This document shows positions 23,454-32,136 of a stretch of DNA of 64,000 bases, piece by piece. This DNA is from Treponema sp. GTDB lineage: Bacteria > Spirochaetota > Spirochaetia > Treponematales > Treponemataceae. Where the stretch lies: contig JAFSJX010000022.1 of assembly GCA_017449285.1 (NCBI GenBank), positions 57,651-121,650 of the forward strand. The letters are read 5' to 3'. A model generated the notes under the pieces. It was not told the DNA's origin, searched no databases, and saw only the letters and a list, made by a program, of their open reading frames with translations. Each line of letters starts with the position of its first letter. Position 1 is the first letter of the stretch. Made by a program: the position numbers and the translations under genes.

Positions 23454-25148
23454 ATGAAAGCGACAATGAACGCAAAAAAGTACCAGCCGATTCCCGCGAT
23501 TCCGATTGTGAACCGCACATGGCCGTCAAAATCGATTACCCGCGCGCCTGTCTGGTGCTCCGTTGATTTGAGAGACGGAAACCAGGCGTTGATTGACCCG
23601 ATGGGCATCGACACCAAACTGGCATTTTTTGACCTGCTCGTGAAGGTTGGCTTTAAGGAAATTGAAGTGGGATTTCCGTCCGCAAGCGACACTGAATATG
23701 AATTCATCCGCAGGCTTATCGAAGAAAAACGCATTCCCGATGACGTGACGATTCAGGTTCTGTGCCAGGCGCGCGAAAAACTCGTAAAGAGGACGATGGA
23801 ATCAATCAAGGGCGCACCATCGGTTATCTTCCATATATATAATTCAACTTCTCCTGCGCAGAGAAAGTATACGTTCAACAAAACAAAGGAAGAAATCATC
23901 GAGATTGCGACAGACGGCGTAAAGTGCATCAAGGACTGCATGAAGGATTTGTCCGAGGATGAGCGCAAGAAGATTCGTCTGGAGTATTCGCCCGAAAGTT
24001 TCTCCATGACCGAAATTGACTACGCCGTGGAAATCTGCGCTGCCGTGGGGAAAGAATGGGGTTACGACAAGGACAACAAAATTATTTTCAATCTGCCCAC
24101 CACCGTTGAATGCGCCACGGCAAACGTGTACGCCGACCAGATTGAATATTTTGCCCAGAACATTCCGTGCCGCGAGGGCGTGATTATCTCCACGCACTGC
24201 CACAATGACCGGGGAAGCGGCGTTGCCTCCTGTGAACTTGGATTGCTTGCCGGGGCTGACCGCGTTGAAGGATGCCTTTTCGGAAACGGCGAGCGCACGG
24301 GAAACCTTGACATCGTTACCGTTGCCCTGAACATGTTCAGCCAGGGCGTTGACCCGGAACTTGACTTCCACAATTTGCCCGACATCGCCGACAGTTACAT
24401 GGAATACACAAAGATGGACATTCCTCCGCGAACACCGTATGCGGGTGGTCTTGCCTACACCGCATTGAGTGGCGGACATCAGGATGCGATTGCAAAGGGA
24501 TTTGCCGCCCGCGTCAAGATGGACAAGGATGCCATCTGGGATGTGCCGTACCTCTTGATTGACCCGCACGACATCGGCCGTCAGTACGAGGGTATCATCA
24601 GAATCAACAGCCAGTCGGGAAAAGGCGGCGCGTCGTTCATTCTGGAACACAACTACGGCTATGCCATTCCAAAGGCGATGCAGCCCGCAATCGGCGACCT
24701 TATCAAGGCGGCGAGCGACAAGGCTCAGCGTGAGCTTCAGCCGGAAGAAATTCTGGATTTGTTCCAGAAGCAGTGGATTGGAAAGAAGACGCCGCTTGCG
24801 ATTCTGGACTTGGCGCAGACCCACATCGAAGGAAAATCGCAGACTGGCGAAGAGCGCGTAGCCGTCCGTGCAATGGTCACATGGAACGGCGAGCAAATGT
24901 CCATTGGTGGCAAAGGCAACGGTCCTCTGGACGGCTTTGTGTCCGCACTTGCGACAACTCCCGCGCCCAAGTTCAACATCACGGCATTCCACGAACATTC
25001 TGTCGGACAAGGCTCAAATACGAGCGCGGTGGCATACGTGCAGGTTACGGTGGAAGACGGACGGCAACTCTGGGGCGTAGGCGTTTCCAGCAACGTCGGT
25101 CGCGCCGGTATTGAAGCCGTGGTCAGCGCGGTAAATCAGACGATGTAG
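23454..25148 (+). CDS. leuA: 2-isopropylmalate synthase
   Basis: Condenses acetyl-CoA with 2-oxoisovalerate, the committed step of leucine synthesis. 564 residues, the longer LeuA2 type. The catalytic barrel has SVDLRDGNQALIDPMG (metal/acid residues), CHNDRGSG and GNGERTGNLD; the C-terminal LeuA dimer/regulatory domain (about 430-560) gives leucine feedback. AAAAAGGAG sets the start at 23454. The attenuator upstream gives a second, transcriptional level of leucine control. No other leu gene is adjacent. Confidence 0.95.
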   Translation: MKATMNAKKYQPIPAIPIVNRTWPSKSITRAPVWCSVDLRDGNQALIDPMGIDTKLAFFDLLVKVGFKEIEVGFPSASDTEYEFIRRLIEEKRIPDDVTIQVLCQAREKLVKRTMESIKGAPSVIFHIYNSTSPAQRKYTFNKTKEEIIEIATDGVKCIKDCMKDLSEDERKKIRLEYSPESFSMTEIDYAVEICAAVGKEWGYDKDNKIIFNLPTTVECATANVYADQIEYFAQNIPCREGVIISTHCHNDRGSGVASCELGLLAGADRVEGCLFGNGERTGNLDIVTVALNMFSQGVDPELDFHNLPDIADSYMEYTKMDIPPRTPYAGGLAYTALSGGHQDAIAKGFAARVKMDKDAIWDVPYLLIDPHDIGRQYEGIIRINSQSGKGGASFILEHNYGYAIPKAMQPAIGDLIKAASDKAQRELQPEEILDLFQKQWIGKKTPLAILDLAQTHIEGKSQTGEERVAVRAMVTWNGEQMSIGGKGNGPLDGFVSALATTPAPKFNITAFHEHSVGQGSNTSAVAYVQVTVEDGRQLWGVGVSSNVGRAGIEAVVSAVNQTM

Positions 25149-25165
25149 CCTAAAAGCCTTCCCGC

Positions 25166-27337
25166 CTAGCAAAGTTCTGCAAAAAGTTTTTTCATTTTGG
25201 CGCGGAAGGTGTCGGTCTGTGGCTTGAGTTCTTTAAGAAATTCGTTGTGGTCAATTGAACCAATGACGGCTCTCTGCTCAGCCTCGTTACGGAATGTTAT
25301 AGAACGGAAATAATCACTGTAGTCTTTTTCGCGGGAAAAAAATGCGGATTTGTACATTTCGTCACCAATCGCGCTCACATCGGAAAGAATATCCTCGTAA
25401 ACCTCTTTGGTAAAATCAAAAATTGGTTTTGCATACAAACGTTCCAGTATGTATATGGCATACGTCGTCTTGTATGTGGGATACAGCGCGTAAGTCTCCT
25501 CATAAAAAGCATGAACCTGCTCCCAATTATAAATCGCTTCGGTTTTGATAAGGCTCAGCAATTCGTCCACTTTTTCTTCGGGCATAACCTGTCCGCCAAC
25601 GTTTACCCATGATGTGTACAGCGGCATCTGCTCTATGCGTTCCAGTTCCGCCTGCGAAAGCATTGCGATATGACGCAGACTGCAATAATCGATGAGCGAG
25701 GACACAGCAAAATATTTAAGAATCTTGACGTATTCTTGACAGCCACGCACAGGTTTATAAATAAGAGCGCCAAATTTCTTCTGACAGCGACTATCTTCCA
25801 AAATAAACTGTGCGTCAGGATTTTGCTGCAAGAACTCCTTCGCAACCAGATACAAATCTTCGGCGTTAGTTGCGGCAACGGCTTTTTCGTCTCCGTGTGC
25901 CTGAAGATAGCGTCCCGTCAGTTCGGTAATTCGTTGCAACGCAAAAATGACTTCCTGCATCGTGTCGGGAGCAAACGGGTCGGTTTCGATATGCTGAACC
26001 TTGACCTTGCGCTTATCCCGCTTCTGGAATTTTGATTTGTTCCGGGCAATGGCGTACATATTGTACATGAACCAGTATCCCGGAATAATGCTGACCGGCT
26101 GATTTGCCCCGTTACTGGCGACAAGTGCGAACGGATACGTAACATTCAATTCGTGCTGATAACTGCCCTTTGCCACCAGTACGAAACTGGCGAATCTGCT
26201 GTTATGTTTAAAATCTGAACACAAGCCCGGCCAAAATCCACGACCTGCAAACATTTCACCATCAGGAGAGCGTGAGTTGTGGTTTGAGCCAATGGTAGCA
26301 CCGCTGGCAACATTGCTCTGTCCGCAAACCGTGCTTGCAATCAAGAATGATGAATTGTGATGCTGTTCGTGGAACGGGAAAATCAAATTGTTCAGAATTT
26401 CGCAGCAGGAGACCGTGGAATTGTCGCCCAAAACAGAATTCAAAAGCCGCGCACCGTATTTAAGCTGGCAATTTCTGCCGATGACAAAACGGACTGCCAC
26501 CGCCTGATAGAAAATGCGGCTTCCGTAGCCGACAATGCCGTTTACCAGCTCAACGCCCTCGCCTATCTGAGTCGGCTCTTCGGGGGAAGAAAGCAAGGTC
26601 GCGTTCTTCAATTTAAATGCGCCTTTAATGTAGGCATTTTTTCCGACTTTCACATCTTTGAGCAGCGTACAATTTTTGATAACCGCATCATCCTCAACGA
26701 TTCCGAACGTATTTCGTTTTTTACTGAAGCCGTATTCGGTCATCCGCACAAATTTTTTAAGCAGTTCCTCATCATCCCTATAACGTGACCACAAAAATGC
26801 GTCCGCAGGAATCATCAGTTCAAAAGGAAGAATCGCACGCGCATCATTCTCGTTACAAACGCCAATCCAAATGCGGTTAGATTCAGGCTCTCCCTCTTTC
26901 AGAACGCCGTTACCGAATTTAGAGTGATTCGTACAACTCATTTCCTGAATGTTAAAGAGCATAATGCGGCTGGCAAGATGATAGTTCGTAAGATACGCCA
27001 CATTGCGCACCACCACATCATCTCCCACAACGACATCTTCCAGATATGAATGATACAGCCCCGTATTCAGCATAAGGTCATGGAACTGGAGCGTGGCGGG
27101 AACAAGGCGACCGATAACAAGAAATCCCGAAATCTCGCAGTCAACGATAAGTGACGCGTCAAAAGTATTGTCTTCCACAGGAACAAAAATATTCTGCCAG
27201 GTGGGGTCAGCATTGCGGTTTCCGTTTGCCTTGAGAAGTGAAATTTCGTCTTCCGTAAGATGCCGTTTATCATTTGTCGGCACATTCGGCGTGGAAATCT
27301 TCTTTTCGTCCTGCGCTCTAAAAGTAACTGCTGCCAT
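25166..27337 (-). CDS. DUF4954 family left-handed beta-helix protein
   Basis: 723 residues. Residues about 60-400 are built of hexapeptide-like [LIV]-G-x repeats (VVVGDDVVVRN, KVGKNAYIKGAFKLKNATLL, IGRNCQLKYGARLLNSVLG), a left-handed beta-helix as in acyl- and nucleotidyl-transferases. The conserved GSNHNSRSPDGEMFAGRGFWPG block identifies the DUF4954 family shared with Bacteroidetes. The helical C-terminal 300 residues are family-specific. Function is unknown; a sugar-nucleotide-related role is a guess. GAGGGG precedes the start. It is convergent with leuA, 17 bp apart. Confidence 0.88.
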   Translation of the reverse strand: MAAVTFRAQDEKKISTPNVPTNDKRHLTEDEISLLKANGNRNADPTWQNIFVPVEDNTFDASLIVDCEISGFLVIGRLVPATLQFHDLMLNTGLYHSYLEDVVVGDDVVVRNVAYLTNYHLASRIMLFNIQEMSCTNHSKFGNGVLKEGEPESNRIWIGVCNENDARAILPFELMIPADAFLWSRYRDDEELLKKFVRMTEYGFSKKRNTFGIVEDDAVIKNCTLLKDVKVGKNAYIKGAFKLKNATLLSSPEEPTQIGEGVELVNGIVGYGSRIFYQAVAVRFVIGRNCQLKYGARLLNSVLGDNSTVSCCEILNNLIFPFHEQHHNSSFLIASTVCGQSNVASGATIGSNHNSRSPDGEMFAGRGFWPGLCSDFKHNSRFASFVLVAKGSYQHELNVTYPFALVASNGANQPVSIIPGYWFMYNMYAIARNKSKFQKRDKRKVKVQHIETDPFAPDTMQEVIFALQRITELTGRYLQAHGDEKAVAATNAEDLYLVAKEFLQQNPDAQFILEDSRCQKKFGALIYKPVRGCQEYVKILKYFAVSSLIDYCSLRHIAMLSQAELERIEQMPLYTSWVNVGGQVMPEEKVDELLSLIKTEAIYNWEQVHAFYEETYALYPTYKTTYAIYILERLYAKPIFDFTKEVYEDILSDVSAIGDEMYKSAFFSREKDYSDYFRSITFRNEAEQRAVIGSIDHNEFLKELKPQTDTFRAKMKKLFAELC

Positions 27338-27358
27338 AACCCCTCATCCAGTTGTCTT

Positions 27359-27387
27359 ATTTTATCCGCCGATTGTACGTCCGTCAA
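27359..27387 (-). promoter_or_regulatory. Promoter of the DUF4954 gene
   Basis: Minus strand TTGACG (27382-27387), 17 bases, TAAAAT (27359-27364), 22 bp before the ATG. Confidence 0.65.
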
Positions 27388-27417
27388 GCGAAACATTTTG
27401 CGACCAAAAAAAACTTT

Positions 27418-27446
27418 TTGACAAGCGAAGAAAAGCATATTACAAT
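27418..27446 (+). promoter_or_regulatory. Promoter of the first TRAP binding-protein gene
   Basis: TTGACA (27418-27423), 17 bases, TACAAT (27441-27446), divergent from the DUF4954 promoter. Confidence 0.7.
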
Positions 27447-27500
27447 AAATTATAGCACGATTTTAGGCAATCTATGTTTATTAAGGAGGAAATATTTCTT

Positions 27501-28505
27501 ATGCTCAAGAAATCACTGATAGCGGTAATGGCTATTGCTTTTTCACTTCTGCTTTTTTCCTGCAACAAGAAAACAGAGGAAAAGGAAATCACGCTCGTAA
27601 TGGCAGAAGTAAATCCTCCTGAAACGCTTGCAGGACGAACAGACTATGCATTTAAGGAAAAAGTCGAGGAACTTTCAGGCGGAAAAATCAAAATTGACTT
27701 ACAGTGTTCGGGCATATTGGGCGACAATTCCACAGTCAGAAAACTGATAACGCAGCCCAACAGCAGCATTCAAATCTCACGTCAGTCAACGGCAGGTTTT
27801 GTCGCGCTCGGATGCGAAGCATACGCCCTTCTTTCCATTCCGTTCACTTTTTCAAACCGCGAACATTTCTGGAACTTCGCAAAATCAGAGACGGCAAAAA
27901 AAATGCTCAATGAACCAAAAGAAAAAGGTCTGAACGTTATTGGATTGTTTTACGGTGAAGAAGGATTCAGGCATCTGTTCTCAACAAAAAAAGTCTCCTC
28001 GATAAAAGATTTTGAGGGGCTTATCATGCGTACCACAAACGATAAAACACTTCAGGCAATCGCGGATAGCCTAAAAATGACTCAGCAACGGGTCGATTTT
28101 TCGGAATTGTACGGCGCATTCCAGACGGGCAAAGTCGATGTTGCAGACCAGCCGCTTTCAAATTATATGGCAAATCACTTCAATGAGGTCGCACCGAATA
28201 TCATCCTTGACGGGCATCAGCTTGGAATTATGGAGACGTTCATCACGACGGAAGCATGGGATTCGCTCTCAGAAAAGCAGCAACAAATTCTTCGCGAGGC
28301 AGGGGCATACGCAAGCGAATTCTGTCATAAAATCTCACAGGAAGAAGAGGACAAAGTTCTCAAACAAATTGAAGCGGCGGGTGTTTCTGTCGTCAAAGTA
28401 GAAGATATAACTCCGTGGCAAGAAGCCTGCGCAGGATTCATCAAAGAAACTTCTGCGGGTAACATGGAACTGTATCAGGAAATTCTTAATTACGCAAAAA
28501 AATGA
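27501..28505 (+). CDS. TRAP-type substrate-binding lipoprotein (DctP family), copy 1
   Basis: 334-residue extracytoplasmic binding protein with a lipobox (LLLFSC), so membrane-tethered. DctP features: opening strand ITLVMAEVNPPETLAG, KIDLQCSGILGD and the segment SIKDFEGLIMRTTND, whose Arg normally grips the ligand carboxylate. Ligand is probably an organic or sialic-type acid. No DctQ or DctM membrane gene is adjacent, so it must use a permease encoded elsewhere or act as a sensor. GGAGG lies 11 bases before the ATG. 22 bp before copy 2. Confidence 0.88.
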   Translation: MLKKSLIAVMAIAFSLLLFSCNKKTEEKEITLVMAEVNPPETLAGRTDYAFKEKVEELSGGKIKIDLQCSGILGDNSTVRKLITQPNSSIQISRQSTAGFVALGCEAYALLSIPFTFSNREHFWNFAKSETAKKMLNEPKEKGLNVIGLFYGEEGFRHLFSTKKVSSIKDFEGLIMRTTNDKTLQAIADSLKMTQQRVDFSELYGAFQTGKVDVADQPLSNYMANHFNEVAPNIILDGHQLGIMETFITTEAWDSLSEKQQQILREAGAYASEFCHKISQEEEDKVLKQIEAAGVSVVKVEDITPWQEACAGFIKETSAGNMELYQEILNYAKK

Positions 28506-28527
28506 ACTTAGGAGGAGTTTTTTTCCT

Positions 28528-29559
28528 ATGCTAAAAAAACAAATTTTGGTGGTTAGCGCTATTGCTTCTTCACTTCTGCTTTTTTCCTGCAACAAGAAAG
28601 CAGAGGAAAAGGAAATCACGCTCGTAATGGCGGAAGTCAATCCCGCAGAAACAATCGCAGGTCAGATGGATCAGGCGTTCAAATCCAAGGTAGAGGAACT
28701 GTCTGACGGAAAAATCAAGATTGACTTGCAGTGTTCGGGTATTTTAGGTGACATCGAATCTTTGCTGGCTATGGCGACAAAAAGCGGAAGTTCAGTTCAC
28801 ATTCTCCGACTGTCTCCGCAAAGTTTTGCTTCGTATAACTGTGAAAAAACACTGATGCTCTCCGTGCCATTCACTTTTTCCAGCAAAGAGCATTTCTGGC
28901 GGTTCGCCACTTCAGATACGGCTAAAGAAATCTTGGACGAACCGATTGAAAAAGGTCTCGGCTTAAAAGGTCTCTTCTTTGGAGAGGAAGGATTCCGTCA
29001 CTTTTTTTCCGTTAAGAAAATCGCCTCCGTGGAAGATTTCTCGGGCTTAAAAGTGCGCGGAACGAACGATGAGGCGATGCAGGGAATGATTAAGGGCTTA
29101 AAGGCGATAAGCGTTCCCGTGGCTTATGCCGATTTGTACGGCGCACTTCAGACGGGCATTGTCGATGTCGCAGAACAGCCGATTGCAAACTATCTGGCAA
29201 ATCATTTTAACACGGTCGCACCGTATATGATTTTCGATGGTCACACGCTGGGCGTTATGATGGCAGCCATCACCACAGAATGTTGGGACAGTCTTTCCGA
29301 AAAACAGCGGAACATTCTTCTTGAGGCAGGCAAATATGCCTCCGAATTCTGTCGGAATCTTTCACAGACAGAAGAAGACAAAGTAAAAGCCGCATTGCTG
29401 AAAGAGGGCGCGACACTCACCGATGTGGACGACATAAAACCGTGGCAGGAAGCCTGTGCCGAAGTCATTGCGAAAGGTTCTGCGGCAGACCCGATACTGT
29501 ATCAAGCAATCTTGAACTACGCAAAGAACGATTTACAGCCTCCGCGCAAACGTTTCTAA
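28528..29559 (+). CDS. TRAP-type substrate-binding lipoprotein (DctP family), copy 2
   Basis: 343 residues, a close paralogue of copy 1: nearly the same signal peptide (SLLLFSCNKK), EKEITLVMAEVNPAETIAG and KIKIDLQCSGILGD. The ligand loop differs (FSGLKVRGTNDEAMQG), suggesting a related but distinct ligand. A tail beyond the last helix ends DLQPPRKRF. It is co-transcribed with copy 1 and followed by a hairpin with a T-run. Tandem duplication is evident from identity in the 5' parts of both genes. Confidence 0.88.
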   Translation: MLKKQILVVSAIASSLLLFSCNKKAEEKEITLVMAEVNPAETIAGQMDQAFKSKVEELSDGKIKIDLQCSGILGDIESLLAMATKSGSSVHILRLSPQSFASYNCEKTLMLSVPFTFSSKEHFWRFATSDTAKEILDEPIEKGLGLKGLFFGEEGFRHFFSVKKIASVEDFSGLKVRGTNDEAMQGMIKGLKAISVPVAYADLYGALQTGIVDVAEQPIANYLANHFNTVAPYMIFDGHTLGVMMAAITTECWDSLSEKQRNILLEAGKYASEFCRNLSQTEEDKVKAALLKEGATLTDVDDIKPWQEACAEVIAKGSAADPILYQAILNYAKNDLQPPRKRF

Positions 29560-29576
29560 AAACAGACACTCGTTAT

Positions 29577-29617
29577 GGGGCTACCTGACTATTCGGGTAG
29601 TTCCATGACAGTTTTTT
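29577..29617 (+). terminator. Hairpin terminator after TRAP copy 2
   Basis: GGGGCTACC (29577-29585) pairs with GGGTAGTTCC (29595-29604, with G-U pairs); a run of six T follows seven bases later. Confidence 0.55.
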
Positions 29618-29670
29618 CATCACGTTCCTCCGATACATCTTCCCCAACATAAAATTCCAAGTCTACACAT

Positions 29671-29699
29671 TGACAGCAAAAAAAAGTCGATTTATAATA
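29671..29699 (+). promoter_or_regulatory. Promoter of TRAP copy 3 and the GGDEF gene
   Basis: TTGACA (29671-29676), 17 bases, TATAAT (29694-29699): full consensus. Confidence 0.8.
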
Positions 29700-29740
29700 A
29701 TAGAATAATCATACGCAACAGTTTTTCCGCAGGAGGTTAT

Positions 29741-30748
29741 ATGAAAAGGACTTTTTTTGTGGCTTTAGTTATCATAACCGTGTTTTTGGTCGCAGCCTGT
29801 AAAGACAAAAAAACTGTTTCCCACGATAAAAAAATCACTATGATTATGGCGGAATCAAATCCGGAGGATTCAATTTCTGCGTGGATGGACAAAGCGTTTG
29901 TCGAAAAAGCAGAGGAACTTTCTGGCGGCAGCATAACCATCCAACTGAATACAGACGGCATTCTGGGTGACAATAGTTCTGTCATGCAGTTAATGACCAA
30001 GCCGGGCAGCAACATTCACCTTGCAAGGGTATCTCCTGCCACAATCGTTCCCTACAACTGTGAAAAACATACGTTGCTTGACATTCCGTTCACTTTTACA
30101 AGCCGCGAGCATTTTTGGAAATTTGCATTTTCTCCTCTCGCGCAAACCATTTTGAACGAGCCTTACGAAAAAAAAGTAGGCGTAAAAGGACTGTTTTTTA
30201 CCGAAGAAGGATTCCGTCATTTCTTCGCGACAAAGCGGCTCGAAAAAATCAGTGACTTCGCAGGCGAAAAAATACGTACCGCCGGAAATACCATTATGCA
30301 CGACATCGCAAATGTTTTGGGTGGCGAGCCGGTCAAAGTCAGTTTCTCAGACTTGTATTCCGCGCTCCAAACAGGCATTGCCGATGTTGCCGAACAGCCA
30401 ATATCAAATTATCTTGCGAACCATTTTAACAAGATTGCTCCGTTTATGATTCTGGACGGTCATCAACTGGGAATTGCCGAGGTAATCATCACTTCTGAGG
30501 CTTGGGATTCTCTTTCTGAAAACCAGCAGAAAATTCTGGTTGAGGCGGGAAAATATGCCGGAGAATATTGCAGCAAAATCTCACAAGAGGCGGAAAATGC
30601 TGCCCAGCTCACCTTGCGGAATGAGGGAACTGAATTTATCGAAGTAAATGATATTGCGGAATGGCAGAACGTCTGCGCCGATGTCAGGACAAAAGCCGCA
30701 GAAGCAAACTCTGAATTATATGGAGAGATTGTCAACCTTGCAAAATAA
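29741..30748 (+). CDS. TRAP-type substrate-binding lipoprotein (DctP family), copy 3
   Basis: 335 residues, a more divergent paralogue with its own promoter. Lipobox FLVAAC; KKITMIMAESNPEDSISAW; ligand-Arg segment FAGEKIRTAGNTIMHD; conserved ADVAEQPISNYLANHFN also seen in copies 1 and 2. Its 3' end overlaps the start of the diguanylate cyclase gene by about 29 bp, so the two are translationally coupled. This hints that the binding protein may feed ligand information to the cyclase. Confidence 0.88.
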   Translation: MKRTFFVALVIITVFLVAACKDKKTVSHDKKITMIMAESNPEDSISAWMDKAFVEKAEELSGGSITIQLNTDGILGDNSSVMQLMTKPGSNIHLARVSPATIVPYNCEKHTLLDIPFTFTSREHFWKFAFSPLAQTILNEPYEKKVGVKGLFFTEEGFRHFFATKRLEKISDFAGEKIRTAGNTIMHDIANVLGGEPVKVSFSDLYSALQTGIADVAEQPISNYLANHFNKIAPFMILDGHQLGIAEVIITSEAWDSLSENQQKILVEAGKYAGEYCSKISQEAENAAQLTLRNEGTEFIEVNDIAEWQNVCADVRTKAAEANSELYGEIVNLAK

Positions 30749-32129
30749 AAGACAAAAAAACACAAACGGCATAAACATACAATTCCTCACCTTGTTTTTT
30801 ACCGTTGTAACGGCAATCGTATTTTGTTTTATCTTGATTATATCAAACAGCGTAAACAAACGATTCCATGCTGTTAAAAATGCCATCGACAAATTCATCA
30901 CCTGTGAACAGAGTTCGGAACTCATCAAGGAGAGCGCAAATTATCTGACCGATCAGGCGCGTCTTTTTGTAGTCACCCATAAGAATGAATATGTAGACGC
31001 TTATCTCGAAGAAATCAATGTGACAAAACGCCAGCAGATGGCTATCAAGAACCTGGAAAAAGTCTGCTCCGAAAAGGATATTGCCCTGCAACGGCTTAAA
31101 ATTGCGATGGAACAGGCACAAAGCCTTATCAACATGGAACTGTATGCTGTGCGTCTTGCCTACAAGGTAATGGGTGACCCCGATATGCCAACAGAAATAA
31201 GGACAATTCCAATCCGCACAATTGACTTGAATATTTCCAACGAAAAACTGCAGGAAACTGCGCTCAACAATCTGTTTGGCGAAGGCTACCTGATTTACAA
31301 GACCCGAATCAACGAAAACTGCCGTCTTACCATTGCCGCCATTGAGCAGCAGATTAAAGATGACCTGAACATGAACGCCGATGAACTGGGCGCGAACATC
31401 AACCGTCTGCGTATCCTGTTCCTTGTCTTGCTGATTGTCAACAGCCTTCTGTTCATAGCATTCTCCTATCTGATTATCCTGCCATTGGAGCGATTCCAAA
31501 AATCAATTCAGAACGATGAAAAACTCAACATCATCGGTTCTTTGGAATGCAAACAACTGGCAGAAAGTTACAATGAGATTTACGACTTGAAGGCACAGCA
31601 CGAAAAGTCTCTGCTCAAAAAGGCTGAATACGATGCACTTACGGGCATTTTGAATCGCCGTGCATTTGACCAAGTATGTGAGACATCAAAAGAAAAGAAG
31701 CAGAAAATTGCCCTCGTGCTGATTGATATGGATAACTTTAAGCACATCAACGATAATTACGGACACGCAGGTGGTGACACCGCACTGCAAGAACTTGCCC
31801 GCATTCTTACCGAAACATTCCGCGAAGGCGACTACATTGCCCGCATCGGTGGTGACGAATTTGCCGCGATTTTGCCCGACTGCCACGAAAATGCGGCCCC
31901 CACAATCAAGCGTAAAATTGAACGCGTAAATGAACTGCTGACACACATTAAGGACGACATAAAACCTGTTTCCGTCAGTGTAGGCGTTGCATTTGCCGAA
32001 GAAGGATTTGACACCGATTTGTACAAGCGGGCAGACAAAGCATTGTACCGCACCAAGGAAAAAGGCAAACGTGGTTGCGAAATTTTCGACCCCGCGCTGG
32101 ATGCAGAAGTGGAAACAGAAGCAGAATAG
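30720..32129 (+). CDS. Membrane-bound GGDEF diguanylate cyclase
   Basis: About 469 residues. One membrane helix (FLTLFFTVVTAIVFCFILII), a helical periplasmic sensor of about 190 residues, a second helix (ILFLVLLIVNSLLFIAFSYL), then a GGDEF domain. The active site is RIGGDEFAAIL with both Gly, Asp/Glu intact, and an inhibitory I-site REGD lies exactly five residues upstream, so it should make c-di-GMP with product feedback. The start is uncertain: ATG 30720 lies in the preceding gene and lacks a ribosome site; TTG at 30729 or 30738 is preceded by GGAG. Coupling to a TRAP binding protein suggests a ligand-sensing pair. Confidence 0.88.
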   Translation: MERLSTLQNKRQKNTNGINIQFLTLFFTVVTAIVFCFILIISNSVNKRFHAVKNAIDKFITCEQSSELIKESANYLTDQARLFVVTHKNEYVDAYLEEINVTKRQQMAIKNLEKVCSEKDIALQRLKIAMEQAQSLINMELYAVRLAYKVMGDPDMPTEIRTIPIRTIDLNISNEKLQETALNNLFGEGYLIYKTRINENCRLTIAAIEQQIKDDLNMNADELGANINRLRILFLVLLIVNSLLFIAFSYLIILPLERFQKSIQNDEKLNIIGSLECKQLAESYNEIYDLKAQHEKSLLKKAEYDALTGILNRRAFDQVCETSKEKKQKIALVLIDMDNFKHINDNYGHAGGDTALQELARILTETFREGDYIARIGGDEFAAILPDCHENAAPTIKRKIERVNELLTHIKDDIKPVSVSVGVAFAEEGFDTDLYKRADKALYRTKEKGKRGCEIFDPALDAEVETEAE

Positions 32130-32136
32130 CTGTTCC

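Noticed and set aside
23844..25010. 388-codon open frame opposite leuA
   Set aside because: Antisense shadow of a strongly conserved gene with no family resemblance.
25980..26000. Resemblance to the 19-bp dispersed palindrome in the DUF4954 gene
   Set aside because: Only about 15 of 19 bases match, the arms do not pair, and the encoded residues fit the family, so chance is more likely.
30648..30719. Upstream start for the GGDEF gene
   Set aside because: It would lie deep in the third TRAP binding-protein gene with no ribosome site; a start at or after 30720 is more plausible.
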